Source: Gemmatimonadota bacterium
GTDB taxonomy: Bacteria; Gemmatimonadota; Gemmatimonadetes; Gemmatimonadales; Gemmatimonadaceae
Assembly: GCA_947463135.1 (NCBI GenBank)
Contig: CANHTA010000015.1
Coordinates: 1 to 32,798, forward strand
Reading direction: 5' to 3'
DNA: 32,798 nt
In this document: positions 15,964 to 23,797 of the stretch, one piece after another
Layout: each line of letters opens with the position of its first letter
Position numbering within the stretch: the stretch's first letter is position 1
Program-made: the position numbers and the translations under genes
The notes under the pieces: model-generated
Database searches by the model: none
What the model saw: the letters and a program-made list of their open reading frames with translations, nothing else
What the model was told of the DNA's origin: nothing

Positions 15964-16089
15964 GAGGGGGCTGCATGGGCACGCGCCGCCGTGGGTGGGC
16001 GGCGGTGCCGGAATGGGGGGTTAAGTAGACGCCGAAGCCGGTCGATACTCTGCCGGAGAGGTGCCCTTTTGCCGAGCCCAATCCGTCCA

Positions 16090-18129
16090 ATGCAAACATC
16101 GAGTACTGCCAGCGCCCCTGTGCGGGCCTCTGTCGTCACGCCGATAGCCCCGTTGCGAGCCGCCGCCGTCGCGTTCCTGGCGGTGGTGTTGCTGTGCGTG
16201 GTCTACGACGCGCTCGCGCCGGAACCACGGGGTGGGGCGGCGTTCGGGCCGTGGTCGGCCGTCACGATGATCCTAGGCGCCGTCGTAGCCGCTGTCGCGG
16301 CGTTCGTCGCCAGCGCCCGCTACGCCGCGCTACAGGCGGCGTTGGCCGTGGCCGTGGCACAGCGAGCGGCGCTCGATGTGCAACATGAGGCGCTCGCGGA
16401 AAGCGAAGGCCGGTATCGGGCCCTGGTGGAGGCCTCGCCGGAAGCGATTGCGGTGCATCGGCAGGACACGTTGGTGTACGTGAACGCCGCCGGGGCCACG
16501 CTCATTGGCGCCTCAAGCCCGGAGGAACTCATTGGCCGACGGGCCTCGGACTTCGTGCACGCCGATGACCATGTGCTGTTGCAGCAGCGAGGAAACGCCG
16601 AGTCGTCGCGCATCCAATACCGCCTCGCGCGCATCGATGGGTCGGTGCGCGAAGTGGACGCCGCGTCGGCGCGCATTGTGTACGAACAGACCGCTGCCAC
16701 GCAGACGGTGTTTCGTGATATCACCGAGTACAAGGCGCTGGAAAGCAAGCTCCTGCATGAGGCCTATCACGACTCACTGACCACCTTGGCGAACCGCGCA
16801 CGGTTCCGTGATCGCGTTGAGCATTCGCTGGCACTGGTTGGTCGCGACCGGCAAACCGGGGTCGCGGTGCTGTTTCTCGACCTTGATGACTTCAAGGGTA
16901 TTAACGATACGCTGGGTCATGATGCGGGCGATCAGGTGCTCCGTACGGTGAGTGAGCGGCTGATCGCGGAAACGCGCGCCTGTGACACCGTCGCGCGCTT
17001 CGGTGGCGACGAATTTGCCGTACTGCTGGAACGCGTGGCGAGCCACAGCGAAGCACTGGCCATTGTGAATCGTATTAAGGTGGCGCTGCGTCGCCCCATG
17101 ATGCTCGAGGGGCGTCTGGTCTCGATCTCTGCCAGCGTGGGCGTCGCGTTCGCGGAACCTGGCGATGAAGTGGACACGCTGCTGCGCAATGCGGATGTGG
17201 CGATGTATGAAGCGAAGGAGGCCGGAAAGGCGCGGCATGCCGTCTTCGAGCCCGCCATGCATCAGGCCATTGTGCAACGGCTGCAGCTCGAGTCCGACTT
17301 ACGTGGCGCCATCGATGATCCCACGGCGGCCGGCTTGCGGCTGGTGTATCAGCCCATCGTGAAGTTGGACAGCGGCGACATCAGCAGCATGGAGGCGCTG
17401 CTACGCTGGCAGCATCCATCGCGTGGCGCTATTTCACCCTCCGTGTTCGTTCCGCTGGCCGAACAGACCGGTACCATTGTACCCCTTGGCTGGTGGATTC
17501 TCGAGCAGGCCTGCCGTCAGCTGGTGGATTGGCGCACCACGTGGTGCCTGGAACATCGGCCTCCCGGCACCCTGCCCACCATCGGGGTGAACATCTCCGG
17601 CCGCCAAATGGCCGAACCGAACTTCGTGGAGCGCGTGAAGGAAATTCTGGTGGGCACCGGTGCCCCGCCGGAGAGCCTGACCATTGAGATTACGGAATCC
17701 GTGATCATGCGGAACACCGAGCGCTCCCTCACCACATTGCACGCGCTCAAGTCGCTCGGTGTGCGGCTGGCCATCGACGATTTCGGCACGGGATACTCGA
17801 GCCTGAGCTATCTCCAGAAGTTCCCCGTCGATGTGCTCAAAATCGATCGCGCGTTTGTGGAAGGGGTCCAGCACGGCGCCTCCGACACCGCCCTCGCCCG
17901 CACCATCGTGGCCCTGGGGCAGACGCTCGGCTTGCAGACGGTCGCCGAGGGGGTCGAGCTGGAATCCCAACGCAAGGTGCTCCATTCGATGGGGTGCATG
18001 TTGGGCCAAGGCTATCTCTTCTCCCACCCACGCGAAGTGGAGGAGCTCACCTCCTGGCTCAACCTCGACCACGTTCGACGGTTCAGCCCCGTTGCCACCA
18101 TGCTGGCCGTCGCGGAGACCTCCGCCTAA
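16090..18129 (+). CDS. PAS-GGDEF-EAL cyclic-di-GMP signalling protein
   Basis: A 679-residue inner-membrane protein from the ATG at 16090; an upstream frame to 15991 is Arg-rich and unlikely. Two hydrophobic segments (about residues 17-40 and 56-80) are followed by a short helix and a PAS domain (EGRYRALVEASPEAIAV, FRDITEYKALE). Then come a GGDEF diguanylate cyclase domain with intact GGDEF at 305-309 and an RACD inhibitory I-site five residues before it. The EAL phosphodiesterase domain has EALLR at 435-439, EITES, DDFGTGYSSL, KIDRAF and AEGVE. Both catalytic signatures look intact, so it could make and degrade c-di-GMP, with the balance set by PAS input and product inhibition. Its stop codon overlaps that of the convergent PEP-CTERM gene by two bases. 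Nearby pilus genes are possible outputs, by inference only. Confidence 0.93.
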   Translation: MQTSSTASAPVRASVVTPIAPLRAAAVAFLAVVLLCVVYDALAPEPRGGAAFGPWSAVTMILGAVVAAVAAFVASARYAALQAALAVAVAQRAALDVQHEALAESEGRYRALVEASPEAIAVHRQDTLVYVNAAGATLIGASSPEELIGRRASDFVHADDHVLLQQRGNAESSRIQYRLARIDGSVREVDAASARIVYEQTAATQTVFRDITEYKALESKLLHEAYHDSLTTLANRARFRDRVEHSLALVGRDRQTGVAVLFLDLDDFKGINDTLGHDAGDQVLRTVSERLIAETRACDTVARFGGDEFAVLLERVASHSEALAIVNRIKVALRRPMMLEGRLVSISASVGVAFAEPGDEVDTLLRNADVAMYEAKEAGKARHAVFEPAMHQAIVQRLQLESDLRGAIDDPTAAGLRLVYQPIVKLDSGDISSMEALLRWQHPSRGAISPSVFVPLAEQTGTIVPLGWWILEQACRQLVDWRTTWCLEHRPPGTLPTIGVNISGRQMAEPNFVERVKEILVGTGAPPESLTIEITESVIMRNTERSLTTLHALKSLGVRLAIDDFGTGYSSLSYLQKFPVDVLKIDRAFVEGVQHGASDTALARTIVALGQTLGLQTVAEGVELESQRKVLHSMGCMLGQGYLFSHPREVEELTSWLNLDHVRRFSPVATMLAVAETSA

Positions 18130-18806
18130 CGGGCGTCCCCACGGCGACGTGCGACACCCAGCAGGCCAACGAACCCGGTAGCCAGGAGCGCCAGGGTGCC
18201 GGGCTCCGGGACCGCGCGGCGCACCACGCTGACGTCATCGAGGTGGTTTCCGTAGCTGGTGGGCCCGGGATTGTTCTTGCCCCGGAACTCCAGTTTGGTC
18301 TGGGTACCGGCTGCCACAAAGGTCGCGTTGAAATTGAACCAGGTTTTTGACGGGCTGCTGAGCGTGTTGCCGAACTGACCGGTGGTGAACAGGAACGTGT
18401 CGTTGATGAAGACCTCAATCAGACTGAAGCTGTTCCCGCCGCCCGGGCGATGCAGACCGAAAAAGGACAGGTCATAGGTTGCGCCGGTCACGGTACTCAG
18501 GTGCTGCCACAGGCTGGTGGGTGCGTTGACATTGAGTTCGATGTGCGCACTGCCGTCCTTCGACGAAATCCCCTCGTATGGTCCAACCCACCGCTCCACG
18601 TTATCCGTGGGGTTGGCGGTCCATCCAGTAAACGGGGCGTTTGGGTAGTAGGGATAGTTGCCGGGTTGCGATGGCAACGTTGGGCTTTCGAAGCTGCAGT
18701 TTGCCACGATGTTGCCGGTGGTGGTGGCACACTGGGCGCTTGAGACCGACGGCAGCAGCGCGAGAGACGCCAGCGCAGCCAGCGAAGCGAAAGACGTGAG
18801 TCGCAT
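18126..18806 (-). CDS. PEP-CTERM sorting-domain exported protein
   Basis: A 226-residue protein from the ATG complementary to 18804-18806. It has an N-terminal signal peptide ending SVSSAQC. The body begins GNIVANCSFESPTLP and has GSAHIELN, then LWQHLSTVTGATYDLSFF, resembling choice-of-anchor C or DUF642-type carbohydrate-binding-like folds. The C-terminus is a clear PEP-CTERM signal: VPEPG, a hydrophobic segment, then ARRRGDAR. Such proteins are processed by an exosortase and exported to the surface or matrix; no exosortase gene is in this window. No ribosome binding site is evident, and a longer frame from 18866 is less likely. It is convergent with the c-di-GMP protein, with stop codons interleaved. 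Confidence 0.88.
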   Translation of the reverse strand: MRLTSFASLAALASLALLPSVSSAQCATTTGNIVANCSFESPTLPSQPGNYPYYPNAPFTGWTANPTDNVERWVGPYEGISSKDGSAHIELNVNAPTSLWQHLSTVTGATYDLSFFGLHRPGGGNSFSLIEVFINDTFLFTTGQFGNTLSSPSKTWFNFNATFVAAGTQTKLEFRGKNNPGPTSYGNHLDDVSVVRRAVPEPGTLALLATGFVGLLGVARRRGDAR

Positions 18807-18906
18807 GGACGGGAGACAGAGAGGGGACACGACGAGCGAGCGGGGCGTGCCAGCGATCGTCTGCAAGCAAGCTCAGCAATTCGAGTGCCACCGGTGGGCG
18901 CGGGTA

Positions 18907-18977
18907 CCTACCGAACTCTGCCGTACAGAGGGAAACGGGCGCCTACCGAGCTCTGCCGTTACTCAGGGGAACGGGGA
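18907..18977. repeat. Two-copy ~35-bp tandem repeat
   Basis: CCTACCGAACTCTGCCGT (from 18907) recurs as CCTACCGAGCTCTGCCGT (from 18942), each followed by a GGGAAACGGG-like segment. It lies in the roughly 300-bp gap upstream of the PEP-CTERM gene, which otherwise holds only the hairpin at 19028-19058. It could be a promoter-proximal binding-site pair. Confidence 0.65.
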
Positions 18978-19027
18978 GATGGGGCGCCCACGCGACAGCG
19001 CCAATACGCTGCGACTGAGCAACAGCA

Positions 19028-19058
19028 GTGCGGACCACCTGCAACAGGTGGTCCGCAC
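19028..19058 (-). terminator. Perfect 14-bp hairpin downstream of the aminotransferase gene
   Basis: GTGCGGACCACCTG (19028-19041) and its exact reverse complement (19045-19058) enclose a CAA loop. It lies about 50 bases beyond the aminotransferase stop and before the next minus-strand gene. This placement suits termination, though no T-run follows. Confidence 0.55.
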
Positions 19059-19109
19059 GCTCGTGGCCGTGGCGCTGCCGATGCACCGCTGGTGCGCGGT
19101 GCCGGGGGC

Positions 19110-20342
19110 TTACGCCCCGGAACCACCCAGGGATTTCGGCGCCCCACCAATCACGTCGGGGAGCGCGGCCGCGACGGCCCGCATTTCATCAGGCGTGCCG
19201 ATGGAAATGCGCGCCCAATCGTTGTACGGCGGGAACGCGCGCCCAATCATGAATCCCTTGGCGAGCATCGCTTTCTGCACCTGCTCCACGGGCATGCCGG
19301 TGTGGAAGAACACAAAGTTGGTTTGCGACTCGGTCATCTTGCGCCCCAGCTTCGTGATGGCCGCCTTCATGATGTCGCGCCCTTCGATGTTGCGCTGTTT
19401 GCACATGGCCTGATAGGCCGTGTCCTGAATGGAGGCCACAGCGCCGAGTGCCCCAAATGCCCCGGGGGCGCTGGTGCTCAGCGGCTGCAGGCGCGCAATG
19501 ATATCGGGACGCGCAATCACAAAGGCCGTACGCAACGCCGCGAGGCCGTGAATCTTCGAACCGGTGCGCGAGATAATCACATTCTCGCCGGCCTTTACCA
19601 TGTCAATGCACGACGAGTACGACGGATCGCTCACAAAGTCGTGATAGGCTTCGTCCACCAGCACCATGGCGCGACGCGACGCGTTGGAGACGAAGCTGCG
19701 CAGCGCGCGGTTTTCCGTGAGGTTCGCCGTGGGGTTATTCGGGTTACACACAAACACGAGATCGACGGCTTGTGTCAGCCGCTTATCCATCGTCTGCAAA
19801 TCGTGCGAGAAGTCGGGCGTGAGCGGCACTTTGTGTACCTTGATACCCAGCGACTCGGCGTAGCGCGGCAATCCTTCGTACGTGGGCCACGGCGTGAGCA
19901 CTTCACCCTTCATCCCGTAGGCGAGATTCACAATGCTCAGCAGCTCGCTTGAGCCCGCCACGATCATGATGTGGTCTTCCGGGACCCCCACCGACTGCGC
20001 GTAGACCTTTTTGAGCGTGGTGATCCCCGGCGCACCATACCACGCATGCTGCTTCCAGCCCTCCTCGATGGCTTTGCGGGCACTCGGCGCCATCCCATAG
20101 GGATTTTCGTTTGACGCCAGCCGAATCGGGCCGTCGGCCCGACGCATGGCCTCAATCATCCGCTCATGTGCGGCAAAGCCCACCGCGGTGGTTTGTCCGT
20201 GCTCCACATGCGGGACGTCGGACTCCATCGCCTGCGCGAGGGAGGGAGTGAGCGAGCCCGTGGCGATGGCCCCACCAGCAACCAGCCCAGACGATCTGAG
20301 CCACTGGCGACGGGAGACAGCAGAGGGCGTGAACGGCGTCAT
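19110..20342 (-). CDS. Tat-exported HisC-like aminotransferase (class I/II, PLP)
   Basis: A 410-residue protein from the ATG complementary to 20340-20342, chosen because GAGAGGAA lies just upstream. The N-terminus has a twin-arginine signal: SRRQWLR at residues 10-16, a hydrophobic stretch SGLVAGGAIATGSL and an SLAQA cleavage site. This predicts folded export to the periplasm with cofactor bound. The rest is a fold-type I PLP aminotransferase of the histidinol-phosphate aminotransferase group. It shows RLASNENPYGMAP, VFVCNPNNPT, LVDEAYHDF, the PLP-binding lysine K263 in RTGSKIHGLAALR, and a C-terminal RISIGTPDEM. Cytosolic histidine biosynthesis is unlikely given the signal. The substrate is unknown; a periplasmic aromatic or imidazole amino acid transaminase is possible. 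It is divergent from a secreted hydrolase gene across 146 bases. Confidence 0.9.
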   Translation of the reverse strand: MTPFTPSAVSRRQWLRSSGLVAGGAIATGSLTPSLAQAMESDVPHVEHGQTTAVGFAAHERMIEAMRRADGPIRLASNENPYGMAPSARKAIEEGWKQHAWYGAPGITTLKKVYAQSVGVPEDHIMIVAGSSELLSIVNLAYGMKGEVLTPWPTYEGLPRYAESLGIKVHKVPLTPDFSHDLQTMDKRLTQAVDLVFVCNPNNPTANLTENRALRSFVSNASRRAMVLVDEAYHDFVSDPSYSSCIDMVKAGENVIISRTGSKIHGLAALRTAFVIARPDIIARLQPLSTSAPGAFGALGAVASIQDTAYQAMCKQRNIEGRDIMKAAITKLGRKMTESQTNFVFFHTGMPVEQVQKAMLAKGFMIGRAFPPYNDWARISIGTPDEMRAVAAALPDVIGGAPKSLGGSGA

Positions 20343-20488
20343 GGCGGTTCCTCTCGGGGAGTCGGGGGGGCACGTCACCTGCCATGGCGGACAACGCCCA
20401 TGGGCAGCGGATGGTCGCGCAAAACATACGATATGTCCCAGCCGTCCGCAGGGGTATCCGTCACAGGGCGGCGGCCCCAGATTAGCGC

Positions 20489-22405
20489 ATGCGATCCTTA
20501 TTCCGCTGCACCGTCGCGGTCGTTCTGTGGGGCGCCCCGCTCGCCGCTCAGGTCGCCACCACGCCCGATCCCTCCCGGATGCCCCCCCCGGGCTGGGTGT
20601 CGTCGCCCAAGCAGTTTGACGCCATCAAGGTCTCCACCGACCTCCTCATCCCCACGCGCGACGGGAAGCGGATGGCCACCGACCTTTATCGCCCGGCGCG
20701 CAATGGCGTCCCCGTGGCGGACCGGTTCCCGGTGCTGCTCAACCGCACCCCCTACAACAAAACATCGCTGGCCGATCTGGCGGTGTTTTTCGCCGAACGG
20801 GGATACGTGGTGGCGTTGCAGGATACGCGTGGGCGATACAAGTCCGAGGGGACCTTCTCCAAGGTGCAACCCATCGACGCAACCGATGGGTACGACGTGA
20901 TCGAGTGGCTGGCGAAGCAACCCTACAGCAACGGCAAAGTCGGCATGTGGGGCACCTCGTTTGCCGCGCACATGGAAGCCGGTGCCGCGCAATACAATCC
21001 GCCGTCGCTCAAATCGCTGGTGCTCAACATGGGCGGGATGGCGAATGGATGGGATCATGGCGTGCGCTATCGCGGCACGTATGAAATGGGTCGGCAGCTC
21101 ACGTGGGCGTGGTCGCAACTGCTGGCCGATGCGCGCACCGACGACGTGAAAGCGCTGCTCACCCGGGAGAAAGCCGAAGACTGGTACCGCGTGCAGCCGA
21201 TGCGCCGTGGGCTCAACCCGCTCTCGGTGAATGCGCAATACGAAGGCTGGTACTTCGACTTCTTTGAACACGCCGATTACGACGCCTTCTGGAAGGATCC
21301 CATGCTGGCGTGGGACGAGCACTATCCACAGACGGCTGACATTCCCATGCTGCAGGTGGGCGGCTGGTACGACATTTTTCTGGCCGGCACCGTGAAGAAC
21401 TTCACGGAGCTCCGTCGTCTCAAAACATCGCCGCAATACCTGCTGGTGGGCCCGTGGAAGCATGGGGGCAACAATCTGCCGTACGCCGGTGATGTGGCCT
21501 TCGGCGACAGTGCCGCCATCCCGGACTTCCTCACCGATTTTCACGTGCGGTGGTTTGATACCCATCTCAAGGGATCACCGGGCGCAGCCGAGGCGATGGC
21601 GCCGGTACGACTCTTTGTCATGGGCACCGGCGACGGGCGCAAAGACAAGAACGGGCGCTTGATGCACGGGGGCTACTGGCGGAACGCCACCACGTGGCCG
21701 CTCACCGGCACCAAGCTGGTCCCGTACTACTTTCACGGCGACGGGTCGTTGTCGCCACGGAAGCCGGCGCGCACGACCGCCACCGCGTCCACCACGTACA
21801 CCTTTGATCCGCGTCATCCCGTGCCCACGATCGGCGGTGGCGCATCGGCCCGGTTGAAAGATGGCGCGTTCAACCAGCGTGAAGATCCGCGCTTTCCCCC
21901 CTCACAGGCGCCGTGGCTGCCGCTGCGATCGCGCCCCGATGTGGTCGTGTTTCAGACCGAACCCCTCACCGAAGATGTGACCGTCATTGGCCCCATCACG
22001 GTGACACTCTTTGCGTCCGCCACCACCGTAGATGCCGACTTCACCGCGAAGCTGGTGGACGTGTATCCCTCCAGCAGTGACTGGCCGGGTGGTTTTGACA
22101 TGAACCTCACCGATGCCATCGTACGCGGCCGGTACCGGGCCACGCGCGACCATGCGGTGCTCCTCACGCCACGCACGGTCTACGAGTTCACCATTACCCC
22201 ATTCCCCACCGCCAACGTCTTCAAAAAGGGGCATCGTATCCGCGTGGATATTTCCAGCAGCAACTTTCCGCGCTTCGATGTGAATCCCAACACGGGGGAG
22301 CCGTTGGGGAGGAATCGCCGGATGGTGACCACCGATATCACGATCCAGCATAATCTGCGCTATCCATCGCATATCGTGCTTCCGTTGGCTCCGGCACGTC
22401 CGTAA
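20489..22405 (+). CDS. Secreted CocE/NonD-family (S15-like) hydrolase
   Basis: A 638-residue alpha/beta hydrolase with a signal peptide (MRSLFRCTVAVVLWGAPLAAQ). The Xaa-Pro dipeptidyl-peptidase (S15) domain shows PTRDGKRMATDLYRP, RFPVLLNRTPYNK and QDTRGRYKSEG. The nucleophile is Ser157 in GMWGTSFAAH, and the triad is probably completed by Asp295 in GGWYDIF and His325 in VGPWKHGG. The C-terminal part is the PepX-C jelly-roll domain with VTVIGPITVTLFASATTVDADF and HRIRVDISSSNFPRFD. Members include cocaine esterase, glutaryl-7-ACA acylase and acyl-amino-acid ester hydrolases, so the actual substrate is uncertain. It is followed after 8 bases by a CitMHS-type transporter, suggesting that an anionic product is released outside and taken up. 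Confidence 0.92.
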   Translation: MRSLFRCTVAVVLWGAPLAAQVATTPDPSRMPPPGWVSSPKQFDAIKVSTDLLIPTRDGKRMATDLYRPARNGVPVADRFPVLLNRTPYNKTSLADLAVFFAERGYVVALQDTRGRYKSEGTFSKVQPIDATDGYDVIEWLAKQPYSNGKVGMWGTSFAAHMEAGAAQYNPPSLKSLVLNMGGMANGWDHGVRYRGTYEMGRQLTWAWSQLLADARTDDVKALLTREKAEDWYRVQPMRRGLNPLSVNAQYEGWYFDFFEHADYDAFWKDPMLAWDEHYPQTADIPMLQVGGWYDIFLAGTVKNFTELRRLKTSPQYLLVGPWKHGGNNLPYAGDVAFGDSAAIPDFLTDFHVRWFDTHLKGSPGAAEAMAPVRLFVMGTGDGRKDKNGRLMHGGYWRNATTWPLTGTKLVPYYFHGDGSLSPRKPARTTATASTTYTFDPRHPVPTIGGGASARLKDGAFNQREDPRFPPSQAPWLPLRSRPDVVVFQTEPLTEDVTVIGPITVTLFASATTVDADFTAKLVDVYPSSSDWPGGFDMNLTDAIVRGRYRATRDHAVLLTPRTVYEFTITPFPTANVFKKGHRIRVDISSSNFPRFDVNPNTGEPLGRNRRMVTTDITIQHNLRYPSHIVLPLAPARP

Positions 22406-22413
22406 CGCGCGCG

Positions 22414-23751
22414 ATGCTCACTCTCCTCGCGTATGCCATGGTGTGCATCTTCATGACGCTCATCATGACGAAGCGGCTGTCCCCGCTGACGGCGCTGATT
22501 CTCGTGCCAATTGCCTTCGGGATCGCCGGCGGATTTACGGCCTCGTTGGGCGACATGATGGTGAGCGGCATTGCGAAGCTGGCCCCAACGGGCGTGATGC
22601 TGATGTTCGCCATTCTGTACTTCGCCGTAATGATTGATGCCGGGTTGTTCGAGCCATTTGTCCAGCGTCTCATTGCGCTGGTGCAGGGCGATCCGGTGAA
22701 GATCGTGGTTGGGACGGCGGCGTTGGCCTTGCTGGTGTCGCTCGATGGCGATGGGTCAACCACGTACATGATCACCATCGCGGCCATGTTGCCGCTGTAC
22801 CGGGCGCTTGGCCTCCGACCGCTCATCCTGGCCTGTGTGACCATGCTCGCCGGTGGGGTGATGAACATTCTCCCGTGGGGCGGCCCAACGGCGCGCGCGG
22901 CCAGTGCCCTCTCCATTGACGTGAGCACCGTGTTTCTTCCCCTCATCCCCGCGATGGTGGGTGGTGTCGTTTGGGTGCTGTTTGTGGCCTACCGGCTTGG
23001 GCTCCATGAGCGGCAGCGCTTGTTGGAGGCGGGGCACACGATGGATCCCGGCGCAGCGCACCGGGCCGTACTCAATGAGGAACAAGCCAACCCGCAATAC
23101 CGTGACGACACGGCACACCGGCGGCCCGATCGACTGCGTCTCAATGCCCTCCTCACCGCCACCTTACTGGTGGCGCTCATGCTGGGCGTGCTCCCGCTTC
23201 CCGTGTTGTTCATGATCGGATTCGCCATCGCGCTGCTGCTGAACTATCCCGGCATTGAGCAACAGAAAGCGTTGCTGGCCCGCCACGCAGGCAATGTGAT
23301 GTCCGTGGTCGGACTCATTTTCGCAGCCGGCATCTTTACCGGCATTCTGTCGGGAACCAAGATGGTTGATGCGATGGCCAACAGCGTGATTCAATTGGTC
23401 CCGGATGCGCTCGGACCATACCTCGCCGTTGCCACCGGCGTGCTCAGTGTCCCCTTCACATTTCTCATTTCCAACGACGCGTTCTATTTCGGGGTGCTCC
23501 CGATTCTTGCCAAAGCGGGCGAGGCGTACGGCATTTCTGCAGCGGAAATGGCGCGCGCCTCTCTGGTTGGGCAGCCGGTGCATTTACTCAGCCCGCTGGT
23601 TCCCTCCACCTTTCTGCTCGTTGGACTGGCGGGGGTCGACTTCGATGATCACCAGCGCTTCACGATGAAGTGGGCCCTTGGCTCAACGCTCGTCCTGCTG
23701 GCCATGGCACTCGTCACCATGGTGGTTCCCATGGTGGGACGCGCTGCCTGA
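22414..23751 (+). CDS. CitMHS-family carboxylate transporter
   Basis: A 445-residue membrane protein with about 11-12 hydrophobic segments. It matches the CitMHS (citrate-Mg2+/Ca2+:H+ symporter) family within the ion transporter superfamily. Recognisable blocks include LVSLDGDGSTTYMITIAAMLPLY, LAGGVMNILPWGGPTARAAS, AAGIFTGILSGTKMVDAMA and ISNDAFYFGVLPIL. Members import metal-citrate complexes or related carboxylates with protons. It begins 8 bases after the CocE-like hydrolase with only a weak ribosome binding site, so translation is probably coupled within a two-gene operon. It converges on the pilin operon across a 46-base gap with no obvious hairpin. The exact substrate cannot be read from sequence. 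Confidence 0.9.
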   Translation: MLTLLAYAMVCIFMTLIMTKRLSPLTALILVPIAFGIAGGFTASLGDMMVSGIAKLAPTGVMLMFAILYFAVMIDAGLFEPFVQRLIALVQGDPVKIVVGTAALALLVSLDGDGSTTYMITIAAMLPLYRALGLRPLILACVTMLAGGVMNILPWGGPTARAASALSIDVSTVFLPLIPAMVGGVVWVLFVAYRLGLHERQRLLEAGHTMDPGAAHRAVLNEEQANPQYRDDTAHRRPDRLRLNALLTATLLVALMLGVLPLPVLFMIGFAIALLLNYPGIEQQKALLARHAGNVMSVVGLIFAAGIFTGILSGTKMVDAMANSVIQLVPDALGPYLAVATGVLSVPFTFLISNDAFYFGVLPILAKAGEAYGISAAEMARASLVGQPVHLLSPLVPSTFLLVGLAGVDFDDHQRFTMKWALGSTLVLLAMALVTMVVPMVGRAA

Positions 23752-23797
23752 CGGCACACCACACGTCACCACCGCGGTACGCACACGGCGAACGGGC

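Noticed and set aside
15991-16089. 33-residue N-terminal extension of the PAS-GGDEF-EAL protein
   Set aside because: The extension is Arg-rich, lacks a ribosome binding site and precedes an ATG that starts directly before the first membrane segment.
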